Assembly (NCBI GenBank): GCA_018110855.1
Contig: JAGBFZ010000148.1
Coordinates: 1-15,657, forward strand
Source of the DNA: Oscillospiraceae bacterium
GTDB taxonomy: Bacteria > Bacillota > Clostridia > Oscillospirales > Ruminococcaceae
Direction of reading: 5' to 3'
Length of the DNA stretch: 15,657 nucleotides
In this document: in pieces, positions 5,839 to 12,671 of the stretch
Layout: each line of letters begins with the position of its first letter
How positions within the stretch are numbered: position 1 is the stretch's first letter
The notes under the pieces: model-generated
The model's input: only the letters and a program-made list of their open reading frames with translations
The model's database searches: none
Told to the model about the DNA's origin: nothing
Made by a program: the position numbers and the translations under genes

Positions 5839-7365
5839 TTATTCATTCCAGTATTTCCTGTCAAGGCTCCGAAACTGCACCGCCTTGGCAATGTGGGGAC
5901 GGTCGATCTCCTCGCTGCCGTCCATATCGGCAACCGTTCTCGAGACCTTGAGTATCCTGTCGTATGCACGGGCGGAAAGCCCCATTTTCTCGAATACTCC
6001 CTTGAGCAGCTCATTGCCCGCTTCGGTTACGGGGCATACCTCATGAAGAATGTCGGGAGTTATGCCTGCATTGCAGGTGATGTCCGTTCCTTTGAATCGG
6101 CGCTGCTGAATTTCCCTTGCCTTCTGCACACGCTCTCTTATGGCACTGCTGCTTTCCTCCTTTGCTTTTGAGGAAAGATGGGCATATTCAACGGGAGCAA
6201 CCTCTACCTGTATGTCGAACCGATCTAACAGAGGACCAGATATCTTGTTTATGTACGCCTTAGCCTGCTTCTGTCCGCAGATGCACTGCCTTGTGGGATG
6301 TCCGAAATATCCGCAGGGACAGGGATTCATTGCCGCCACAAGCATAAATGAGCAGGGGTATGTAACTGTTCCCGAGGCTCTTGAAATGGTAACGCTCTTG
6401 TCCTCAAGGGGCTGACGGAGGATCTCCAGCGCCTGACGTGAAAACTCGGGCAGCTCGTCCAAAAACAGTATACCGTTATGGGCGAGGGATATCTCTCCCG
6501 GACGGGGAACGCTTCCGCCGCCCGAAAGTCCTGCTGCCGATATTGTGTGGTGGGGCGATCTGAACGGTCTTTTCACTACAAGGGGATTTTCGCTTGAAAC
6601 AATGCCGCAGACCGAATGGATATTCGTTGTCTCCACCGATTCACGGAAGGTCATTGCAGGCATTATGGTGGAAAGCCTTTTGGCAAGCATTGATTTTCCG
6701 CTGCCCGGGGGACCTATCATCAGGAGATTATGCCCTCCTGCGGCAGCGTATTCCATTGCTTTTTTCACGGTCTGCTGACCCTTTACATCGGCAAAATCTG
6801 CCGTATCAAACCGGTCATCGGGCATTACCTCATATTTCTTCTGGGGGATAAGCACCGATTCTCCCCCAAAATGCCCGATTATTTCACGCACATTCTCAAC
6901 TCCGTAAACGGTTATCCCTTCCGCCACGCTTGCCTCATATGCGTTTGCGGCAGGAACGAATACTGTATCAAAGCCCTCCTTTTCCGCACGGAGGACCATG
7001 GGAAGAACGCCGTTCACAGGGCGGACATCTCCGTTTAAGGAGACTTCTCCGATAAATGCGGTCTTGTCAAGATCGTCTGTTATTTCGCCCGTTGCCTTGA
7101 GGAGTGCCGCAAATATGGCAAGGTCGTGGACGCTGCCTGTTTTCTTTGTATCTGCGGGGGCAAGATTTACAATTACCCTTGCAAGAGGGAATTTCAGCCC
7201 TGCGCTGCGGAATGCGGCTCTTATTCTCTCACGGCTCTCCTTTACGGCAGTGTCCCCAAGCCCCACGATATCAAAGCAGGGAGTTCCCTTGCTTACCTCT
7301 ATCTCCGCCTGCACTGCAAAGGCATTCAGCCCGAAAAGCCCCAGACTGTTTATTTTTGCAAACAT
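5839..7365 (-). CDS. comM: ComM/YifB family Mg-chelatase-like AAA+ ATPase
   Basis: A cytosolic AAA+ ATPase; the Vibrio and Haemophilus members are hexameric branch-migration helicases that help integrate transforming DNA. The 508-residue product has the N-terminal Lon-protease-like domain (about 1-170; FDIVGLGDTAVKESRERIRA, NLAPADTKKTGS), a Walker A GPPGSGKS (218-225), a Walker B ILFLDE (299-304), a sensor-like NPCPCG (347-352) within the Cys-rich CPCGYFGHPTRQCICG stretch, an Arg-finger-like DRFD (381-384) and the C-terminal Mg-chelatase-type helical domain. The length matches the family. A weak AAAGGA ribosome site overlaps the stop codon of the upstream hydrolase 12 bases away, indicating cotranscription and perhaps translational coupling. 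The competence role is known from Gram-negatives and only inferred here. Confidence 0.95.
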   Translation of the reverse strand: MFAKINSLGLFGLNAFAVQAEIEVSKGTPCFDIVGLGDTAVKESRERIRAAFRSAGLKFPLARVIVNLAPADTKKTGSVHDLAIFAALLKATGEITDDLDKTAFIGEVSLNGDVRPVNGVLPMVLRAEKEGFDTVFVPAANAYEASVAEGITVYGVENVREIIGHFGGESVLIPQKKYEVMPDDRFDTADFADVKGQQTVKKAMEYAAAGGHNLLMIGPPGSGKSMLAKRLSTIMPAMTFRESVETTNIHSVCGIVSSENPLVVKRPFRSPHHTISAAGLSGGGSVPRPGEISLAHNGILFLDELPEFSRQALEILRQPLEDKSVTISRASGTVTYPCSFMLVAAMNPCPCGYFGHPTRQCICGQKQAKAYINKISGPLLDRFDIQVEVAPVEYAHLSSKAKEESSSAIRERVQKAREIQQRRFKGTDITCNAGITPDILHEVCPVTEAGNELLKGVFEKMGLSARAYDRILKVSRTVADMDGSEEIDRPHIAKAVQFRSLDRKYWNE

Positions 7366-7377
7366 ATCATTTATCCT

Positions 7378-8343
7378 TTACCCGTTCTGTGGATTACTTT
7401 TTGTGAGCTTTTCGGTTTCCTCATTCAGCCAGTTTACAATATCGCTGTATACCTCAAGCCTGTTTGTCTCGTTTAAAAGCTCATGGCGGCAGCCGTCCCA
7501 GAGCTTGAGCCTTACATCTGTGAAGCCGTGGGAATCAAGCCCTCTGAAAAACTGCATAACTCCCTTGCCGTATGAGCCGATGGGGTCGTCTGTGCCGCTC
7601 ATGATGAGCATGGGGAGATCCTTTCTTACCTTTCCGTACCATGAACGGGAGGAGGAGTACAGCTCCAGCATGAAAAGGTCTCTGAATGCGGAGGCGGTGA
7701 AGATGAAATTGCACTTTCTGTCGCCGCAGTAATCCGCAACTACCTTCTCGTCACGGGATACCCAGTCAAACTCCGTCCGCTTGTCGGGGATACGGGCATT
7801 GGACATTCCGAAAAGGAGCCTGTTTATCTTTTTTGAGCGGCTCTTTACTCCATGGAGCATGATCTCCTTGTCCGCAAGCATTATCCCTGCGTGAACGGAG
7901 GGATGCTTTCCCACAGTTCCGAGGATAATAACGCCGTCTGCGTCCGAGCTGTATCTTGCCAGCAGGCAGCGTGTTACAAGGGAGCCCAGGGAATGACCAA
8001 GAACAAATCTCGGTATCTTGCCGAACATCTGTCTGCCGATAAGCTGTACACGGCGCATATCCTTGATAAGGCATATCCAGCCGTTGTCAAGGGCAAAATA
8101 TCCCAGATCGTATTCCTCGGCAGCAGAATTTCCGTGTCCCAGATGATCGTGAGCGATCACCGCAAAGCCGTTTTTGCACAGGTGATCTATGAAATGCTCG
8201 TATCTTTCGGCATATTCGCACATTCCATGGCATATCTGCACCAGAGCCTTGGCTTTTCCCTCCTTGGGGGTATAAATATAGTAGGCTATCCTGTCGGATT
8301 TGTTTGAACTGATGAAGGAGTGCTCTGATTTGATGTAATTCAT
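7378..8343 (-). CDS. alpha/beta hydrolase, monoacylglycerol lipase/lysophospholipase type
   Basis: Predicted serine hydrolase acting on lipid or small acyl esters (Hydrolase_4 group). The 321-residue product has no signal peptide or membrane segment, so it is likely cytosolic. Seen in order: the oxyanion-region strand QICHGMCEYAERYEHFIDHL (37-56), the family motif DHLGHGNSA (66-74), the nucleophile elbow GHSLG (116-120, Ser118), the acid SGTDDPIG (249-256, probably Asp253) and the catalytic His in CRHELLNE (His287). A roughly 100-residue lid or cap lies between the nucleophile and the acid. AGGGA lies four bases before the ATG. It is 22 bases downstream of the recombinase gene and 12 upstream of comM, within the same run. 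The exact substrate cannot be told. Confidence 0.92.
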   Translation of the reverse strand: MNYIKSEHSFISSNKSDRIAYYIYTPKEGKAKALVQICHGMCEYAERYEHFIDHLCKNGFAVIAHDHLGHGNSAAEEYDLGYFALDNGWICLIKDMRRVQLIGRQMFGKIPRFVLGHSLGSLVTRCLLARYSSDADGVIILGTVGKHPSVHAGIMLADKEIMLHGVKSRSKKINRLLFGMSNARIPDKRTEFDWVSRDEKVVADYCGDRKCNFIFTASAFRDLFMLELYSSSRSWYGKVRKDLPMLIMSGTDDPIGSYGKGVMQFFRGLDSHGFTDVRLKLWDGCRHELLNETNRLEVYSDIVNWLNEETEKLTKSNPQNG

Positions 8344-8365
8344 GATATCCCTGCCCTTCCAAAGA

Positions 8366-9358
8366 TCATTTATTTGAATGTTTTTTCATTCTGAAGCCCT
8401 CATCCGAGAGAGGATTGGATTCAAGCGCTGTGCGTACGTTCTCGTTGGTGAGATGGGTGTATATCTCGGTGGTGGAAACGCTTGCATGACCGAGAATTTC
8501 TTTTAATACCATTGGGTCCACATTTCCGTACTGATACATAAGGGTAGCGGCGGTGTGCCTCAGCTTATGGGTGGAAAGCCCTCTGTTTCCCATGCCAATG
8601 CGCTCGATAGCACTTGTAACTATCTGCTGCACACGTCTGTTGCTTATCCTCGTTTTCCGCTTGGAGAGAAACAGCGCATCGGTGGGGGCTTCGGGTCTTG
8701 CGGCAAGATACTGCCGTATTGCTTCCTCGCAGCCGCCGTTTATGTGGATTATCCGCTCCTTGTTGCCCTTGCCCAGAAGTCTGAGGGTTCGGTCATCTAA
8801 GTCAATATCCTGAATATTTATCCCCACCAGCTCGGAAAGTCTCATTCCGCAGTTGAGAAAAAGCATGAGGATACAGAAATCACGTTCATAAAAATCCTCG
8901 GCGGGGCTTATATTTTCAAGGAGCTTTCTGCTCTCGTCCAGTCCCAGATATTTTGGCTGCGCTCTTTTGGGGCTTGGAACATCCAGCGTTTCAACGGGAT
9001 TTGTCTCAAGATGAAAGCTTGTAAGCTTATTATTGCACAAAGCCTTGTAAAAACCCTTGATTGCGGAAATTTTTCTTGCCCTTGTCTTGTCGTTGTTGCC
9101 CCGTTCCTCGGCGGAATAGTTCAGATATTCGTAAACGTCCGCCAATGTCACTGAGCTGACCTTGGAAAAGGGAACATCTGCAATAACGTCAATATCGTCT
9201 CCCTTGGCGTTCATCATGTTTTCCTTGATGTACCGCAAAAACAGCCGCAGATCTATATAATAGGATTCAATAGTCTTTTCCGAGCGGTTTTTTATAACTC
9301 TTAAATAAAATATATATTCCCGAAGATAGGGGGGACAGTCCTTCATATCAACTGCCAT
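8366..9358 (-). CDS. xerC: tyrosine recombinase, XerC/XerD type
   Basis: Site-specific DNA recombinase; XerC/D proteins resolve chromosome dimers at dif. The 330-residue product has the N-terminal SAM-like core-binding domain (about 8-110, ending RKISAIKGFYKAL) and the C-terminal catalytic domain with all six expected residues: R173 (CGMRLSEL), K197 (GKGNKER), H264 and R267 (HKLRH), H291 (ILGHAS) and the nucleophile Y300 (EIYTHL). Both domains are complete, and the spacings match XerD. GGAAGGTG lies about 11 bases before the ATG. Housekeeping gene neighbours and the absence of att repeats, excisionase or phage genes argue against a mobile-element integrase. Whether it is the chromosome-dimer recombinase or a paralogue cannot be decided here; the C/D label is provisional. 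Confidence 0.9.
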   Translation of the reverse strand: MAVDMKDCPPYLREYIFYLRVIKNRSEKTIESYYIDLRLFLRYIKENMMNAKGDDIDVIADVPFSKVSSVTLADVYEYLNYSAEERGNNDKTRARKISAIKGFYKALCNNKLTSFHLETNPVETLDVPSPKRAQPKYLGLDESRKLLENISPAEDFYERDFCILMLFLNCGMRLSELVGINIQDIDLDDRTLRLLGKGNKERIIHINGGCEEAIRQYLAARPEAPTDALFLSKRKTRISNRRVQQIVTSAIERIGMGNRGLSTHKLRHTAATLMYQYGNVDPMVLKEILGHASVSTTEIYTHLTNENVRTALESNPLSDEGFRMKKHSNK

Positions 9359-9401
9359 TGCCGAAATTCACCTTCCGATTTTCATTTTGACGTTAATTGG
9401 T

Positions 9402-10319
9402 TTATTCCCCTTCGGAGGCTTCCTCCATTGCGCTGAAAAGTCCTGCCATCATTTTCATGGACATATCCTCCATGCTTATCTCGGTGTAGTCATCGGGGAT
9501 AACAAAGCAGGACTCGTCAGGCTCTTCAAGCAGGTCAATCGTAAAATCAGCGATCTCGCCCTCTGTACCCATTTTGCACAGCTTGCTGTCGGGAGTGTAG
9601 TAGAACACAACTGCTCCTTCTTCACTGACGAATTTTTCGTAAATATAATCCGTTCCGTCTATATTTTCAATGCCGTCCTCCGTAAAGCTGCTGTAATCGG
9701 CGGTGGTATCTACAACGGATTCCACCTCGCTGTCGGCGTCATATTCGGTTTCGGTATCAATGGCGTAGGTCTTTGAAGGCTTGTCGATAAGATAGCCCTT
9801 TTCACCGTCGATTATCATTGTCATTGACATAAGCCCGGGGATCTGAGTGTCCATATACATCTTATTGTTATAGACAGACATTTCTATGGTAGTGACGATA
9901 TCCTCGCCTTCACTTGCTGAGCACTTGAATACAATGTTTCCCTTGTCCCAGCTGCTTGTGGATGTCATAAGCTCATTTGTCCATGATTCGCCGTTTTTGG
10001 CACTGTATGCTTCCTCTGCGGAAAGCCCAGATGCGGGAGCGGCTTTTGATTCGGAAGCTGTCTCGACTGAGGTTTCTTCGGTTTCGGAAGCTGTTTCTGC
10101 CGTTGTCTCTGCCGTTGTCTCTGCCGTTGTCTCTGCCGTTGTCTCTGCTGCTGCTTCCTCTTCTGCCTCTGTTTCAGAGGACGTATCGGCTGTCACTTCG
10201 GCGGTTACGGATATGTCTGCTGCGTCTGTGCTTTCTGCCGATTCCTGTGCGGACGAGCAGCCGCTGAATGTGAGCATTGAGATGACTGCGGTGAGGGCGA
10301 TGATTTTCTTATGATTCAT
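9402..10319 (-). CDS. secreted lipoprotein, LolA-like/DUF4412-like fold possible
   Basis: The 305-residue product has a lipoprotein signal peptide (MNHKKIIALT... FSGC, Cys21 lipidated) and should be anchored outside the membrane. Residues about 22-97 are an acidic, Ala/Glu/Thr/Ser-rich stalk containing four ETTA units. The remaining domain (about 98-305) has alternating strand-like segments such as NKMYMDTQIPGLMSMTMIID, EKGYLIDKPSKTYAID and YIYEKFVSEEGAVVFYYTPD. These resemble LolA/DUF4412-type lipoprotein domains that may bind lipid or peptide, an inference from pattern only. GGAGGT lies five bases before the ATG and a strong promoter precedes it. It is first in the minus-strand run; the recombinase gene starts 43 bases after its stop with no terminator seen. 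Function unknown. Confidence 0.85.
   Translation of the reverse strand: MNHKKIIALTAVISMLTFSGCSSAQESAESTDAADISVTAEVTADTSSETEAEEEAAAETTAETTAETTAETTAETASETEETSVETASESKAAPASGLSAEEAYSAKNGESWTNELMTSTSSWDKGNIVFKCSASEGEDIVTTIEMSVYNNKMYMDTQIPGLMSMTMIIDGEKGYLIDKPSKTYAIDTETEYDADSEVESVVDTTADYSSFTEDGIENIDGTDYIYEKFVSEEGAVVFYYTPDSKLCKMGTEGEIADFTIDLLEEPDESCFVIPDDYTEISMEDMSMKMMAGLFSAMEEASEGE
10099..10146 (-). repeat. 12-base tandem repeat inside the lipoprotein gene
   Basis: Four identical copies of GCCGTTGTCTCT (plus strand) encode four ETTA units in the extracellular stalk. The unit is in frame, so copy-number change by slippage would lengthen or shorten the stalk without a frameshift. Degenerate units flank it on both sides. 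Confidence 0.85.
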
Positions 10320-10375
10320 AAATTACCTCCATGTTTTCGGTGAAAGATGGTTAGCAATTCGGTAACCTTTATTTA

Positions 10376-10404
10376 ATTTTATCACAATAGTATTTCTCTG
10401 TCAA
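10376..10404 (-). promoter_or_regulatory. SigA promoter of the lipoprotein-xer-hydrolase-comM-DUF3237 run
   Basis: On the minus strand TTGACA (10404-10399), a 17-base spacer and TAAAAT (10381-10376) preceded by TGA. It is the only clear promoter seen for the five genes downstream, and it lies just outside the inverted-repeat element. Confidence 0.85.
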
Positions 10405-10411
10405 GGCAATA

Positions 10412-10440
10412 TAAAAAAACGGACGGAGAAATCTCCGCCC
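10412..10440 (-). terminator. terminator at the left end of the inverted-repeat element
   Basis: On the minus strand GGGCGGAGA and TCTCCGTCC form a stem (one G-T pair and one mismatch possible) followed by GTTTTTTTATATT. The stem is part of the element's terminal repeat, while the T-tract is in or beside the flanking DNA. It would stop transcription arriving from the cellulase gene just before the next promoter. Confidence 0.75.
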
Positions 10441-10801
10441 CGACAGCTTGTCGATAAAGCACTCAAATGAAAAAATCTGCACAAATAATGGCACTCTAAA
10501 AGTTTCGTCCACCTTTTCAAAGGTGGCAGGGGTCAAGGGGGCGGAGCCACCTTGTCGCCGTCCGCAGACGGCGAAATCCCCTTATTTTCAAAAGAACGGA
10601 GCAAGGGGTGAGAAATGCGACAGCATTTTGAGGGGAGGCGTACAAGACCGCCTCCCCTTTTATGGCGGTTGTGCAAAACTATCCTCAAAAACGTTCCGGT
10701 GGAACGTTTTTGACAAAGCAATTTTCGTGTGGATTTGTGCACATTATACAATTGTCATTTCTTTTTCGACAGACTGACGGGGCGGAGAAATCTCCGCCCC
10801 G
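10419..10801. mobile_element. non-coding palindromic inverted-repeat element (MITE-like)
   Basis: This 383-base stretch has imperfect terminal inverted repeats. The left end (10420-10490) and the reverse complement of the right end (10801-10730) both read CGGAG-ATCTCCGCCCCG-CAG, then TGTCGA-AAAG, then GCACAAAT, with small differences. Each terminus is itself a palindrome (right end: GGGGCGGAGA/TCTCCGCCCC). Inside are stems CCACCTTT/AAAGGTGG (10509-10526), TCGCCGTC/GACGGCGA (10555-10574), AGGGGAGGCG/CGCCTCCCCT followed by TTTT (10631-10661), and a 13-bp stem at 10685-10713. No ribosome site or protein-like frame is seen, and no target-site duplication is evident. It could be a non-autonomous transposable element, a REP-like dispersed repeat or a structured RNA. 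Only a genome-wide search can choose. Confidence 0.65.
10631..10661 (+). terminator. strong hairpin with T-tract inside the inverted-repeat element
   Basis: AGGGGAGGCG (10631-10640) pairs perfectly with CGCCTCCCCT (10649-10658) around an 8-base loop, followed by TTTTA on the plus strand. It has the form of a plus-strand intrinsic terminator although no plus-strand gene precedes it. It may end a transcript of the element itself. Confidence 0.4.
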
Positions 10802-10819
10802 AAGGTATATCCGAAATAA

Positions 10820-12496
10820 TTATTTTGCTGCATTTACAAAGGCTTCTGCGATCTCGGGATAGGTAAATTCCTTTTTCTCTCTGCTGTAAATGCCGAAGCA
10901 TTCGCCGCCGCTTCTCTTGCCCGAGTTATTATCCCAGATAACACAGGGAATGTTGTATTTGCCTGCGCCCTTAACGAAATACTCAGCCCATGCAACACGG
11001 TCCTCAAGGTTTTTCTTGTTTGTGGCGCCGCATTCGCCGATAACAACGGGAGTACCCTTGCTTACGAAAATGCTGTTCAGATTCTTGAAGAAATTGTCAA
11101 GCTCCGTCTTGTCCTTATCAGTGAATGTTCCTGAACCGTTTTCTGCCATTGCGAAGAAATAGGGGCTGTAAGCATGAACGGACATGATTATTCTGTCATC
11201 ATCGGGGAGCTTCATCTGCTTTAAGGTGTTGATATCGGAGGTCGCTGCATAAGAGGGCACCATAATATGACGGTATGCGTTATTTCCGCCTGTTGCACGG
11301 ATAGCCTTGACGATCTCGCTGTTGAGAGTGTAGACTATCTCTCTTTCCTCTGCTGTTCCGCCCGACCATTCCTTTGCGCTGCCCTCGGTGCGGGGTTCGT
11401 TCAGGGTCTCAAAGATAAGGCGCTCATCGTAATTTTTGAAGGTCTTGCTTATCTGTGTCCAGATAGTGGTCATCTTCTTGACGGACTTTTTCAGCTCGGC
11501 ATCGCTCTCTGCGCATTTGCCCACATTGTAGTATGAATTATCATGATGGGAATTAATGATAACATATACTCCGTTATCATATGCGTAGTCAACGACTTCC
11601 TTTACTCTGTTCATCCATTCCTTGTCAACATTGCCCTTTGAATCACAGTGATTACTCCATGTAACAGGGATTCTTATGGTTTTGAAGCCTGCCTCGCAGA
11701 TGTCGTCGATCATATCCTTGGTGGTTTTGGGATTGCCCCATGAGGTCTCGGAGGCGAGACCTGTTCCTGTGGCGTCAAGGGAATTTCCCAGATTCCAGCC
11801 TGCACCCATATCCTTTACAATATCCATAGAGGTTTTCTTTGTATCAAAGCCGTTTGTAGCCTTGGCGGTGGTTTTTTTACCGGTGCTGTTGGAAGTGCTT
11901 GTCTTATCCGAAGAGCCTGTTACCTTAACGGTGATAACAGCCTTTTTGCCGCTGCCGTCGGTGGCTTTTGCGGTGATCTTGGCGGTTCCCGATTTTCCTG
12001 CGGTGATAACGCCCTTTGAGCTTACGGCTGCCACGCTCTTGTCGGAGGTGGAGTAGGAGAGAGCCTTGTTTGAAGCGCCCTCGGGGGAAATGTCACATTT
12101 AACTGTATATGTCTCGCCTGCCTTCAGGGAAATGCTGCTTTCGGAGGCGGTAACGGCGCTTACCTTTGTGCCCACAGTGACTTTGACGGAAGCCTTTGCA
12201 CTTGTTCCCTTTACCTTGACGGTAACGGTTGCTGTGCCGTTCTTCACGCCTGTTGCCTTGCCCTTGGAGGTTACGGTGACAATGCTTTTGTCGGAGGTTG
12301 TCCATTCAAGGGTATAATCCTTTGCTCCCGTTACCTCGGGGGTAAGGCTGACGGTTTTTCCCTTGGCGATTGTAATCGTTTTCCATGGCAGAGAAACAGC
12401 TGCTTCGGCGGCGCTTACGGATACTCCCGCAGCACAGCAGAGTGACATCATCATGACCATGGAAATAAGCAGGGATAAAAATTTTCTGATCTTCAT
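10820..12496 (-). CDS. secreted GH5 endoglucanase (GH5_4-like) with two BIg2 domains
   Basis: Extracellular retaining beta-1,4-glucanase acting on cellulose or related beta-glucans such as xyloglucan. From the chosen start the product is 558 residues: a signal peptide (MKIRKFLSLL...VSVSA, cleavage near 29-30), two bacterial Ig-like group 2 domains (about 34-108 and 111-192), a Ser/Thr/Lys linker (about 193-223) and a GH5 barrel (about 224-558). The acid/base is Glu367 in TLNEPRTEG and the nucleophile Glu488 in VIGECGA; WNLGNSLDA, WGNPKTTKDMIDD and INSHHDN are GH5_4-like. The ATG at 12496 is chosen because AAAGGA lies nine bases upstream and the signal peptide starts there; upstream in-frame ATGs (12514, 12541) lack a ribosome site. 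No dockerin, CBM or sortase motif is seen, so it is probably free or wall-associated. It is downstream of a sensor diguanylate cyclase gene. Confidence 0.93.
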   Translation of the reverse strand: MKIRKFLSLLISMVMMMSLCCAAGVSVSAAEAAVSLPWKTITIAKGKTVSLTPEVTGAKDYTLEWTTSDKSIVTVTSKGKATGVKNGTATVTVKVKGTSAKASVKVTVGTKVSAVTASESSISLKAGETYTVKCDISPEGASNKALSYSTSDKSVAAVSSKGVITAGKSGTAKITAKATDGSGKKAVITVKVTGSSDKTSTSNSTGKKTTAKATNGFDTKKTSMDIVKDMGAGWNLGNSLDATGTGLASETSWGNPKTTKDMIDDICEAGFKTIRIPVTWSNHCDSKGNVDKEWMNRVKEVVDYAYDNGVYVIINSHHDNSYYNVGKCAESDAELKKSVKKMTTIWTQISKTFKNYDERLIFETLNEPRTEGSAKEWSGGTAEEREIVYTLNSEIVKAIRATGGNNAYRHIMVPSYAATSDINTLKQMKLPDDDRIIMSVHAYSPYFFAMAENGSGTFTDKDKTELDNFFKNLNSIFVSKGTPVVIGECGATNKKNLEDRVAWAEYFVKGAGKYNIPCVIWDNNSGKRSGGECFGIYSREKKEFTYPEIAEAFVNAAK

Positions 12497-12551
12497 CTTA
12501 CTCAATCCTTTCATTTTTCGGGGAGCTTCACAGCCCCTCACTCTTACATAA

Positions 12552-12580
12552 ATCTTACCATTTTATGAGGACTTTTTCAA
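12552..12580 (-). promoter_or_regulatory. probable SigA promoter of the GH5 gene
   Basis: On the minus strand TTGAAA (12580-12575), a 17-base spacer and TAAGAT (12557-12552) preceded by TGG. The weaker hexamers with an extended -10 suggest a promoter that could be under activation or c-di-GMP-dependent control; that is speculation. Confidence 0.6.
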
Positions 12581-12636
12581 TTATCATATCACATGAACTT
12601 ACAGGCGATTATTTATTGTATTTGACCAATGGATAT

Positions 12637-12666
12637 GAAAATCGGGCGATACATTATGATCGCCCG
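12637..12666 (-). terminator. hairpin after the sensor diguanylate cyclase gene
   Basis: On the minus strand CGGGCGAT and ATCGCCCG form a perfect 8-bp stem around an 8-base loop, beginning six bases after the stop codon and followed by ATTTTCAT. The T-tract is weak, so some read-through into the GH5 gene is possible. Confidence 0.6.
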
Positions 12667-12671
12667 AAAAA

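Noticed and set aside
8366..9358. Tyrosine recombinase considered as the integrase of an integrated element
   Set aside because: No tRNA, att repeats, phage or conjugation genes nearby; neighbours are housekeeping genes in an operon-like run, and the residue pattern is XerC/D-like.
10099..10146. Short direct repeats considered as a CRISPR-like array
   Set aside because: Units are 12 bases, contiguous without spacers, and lie in frame inside a coding sequence.
10448..10862. Overlapping small open frames on both strands of the inverted-repeat element
   Set aside because: No ribosome binding sites, composition follows the palindromes, and frames overlap on both strands, so they are not supported as genes.
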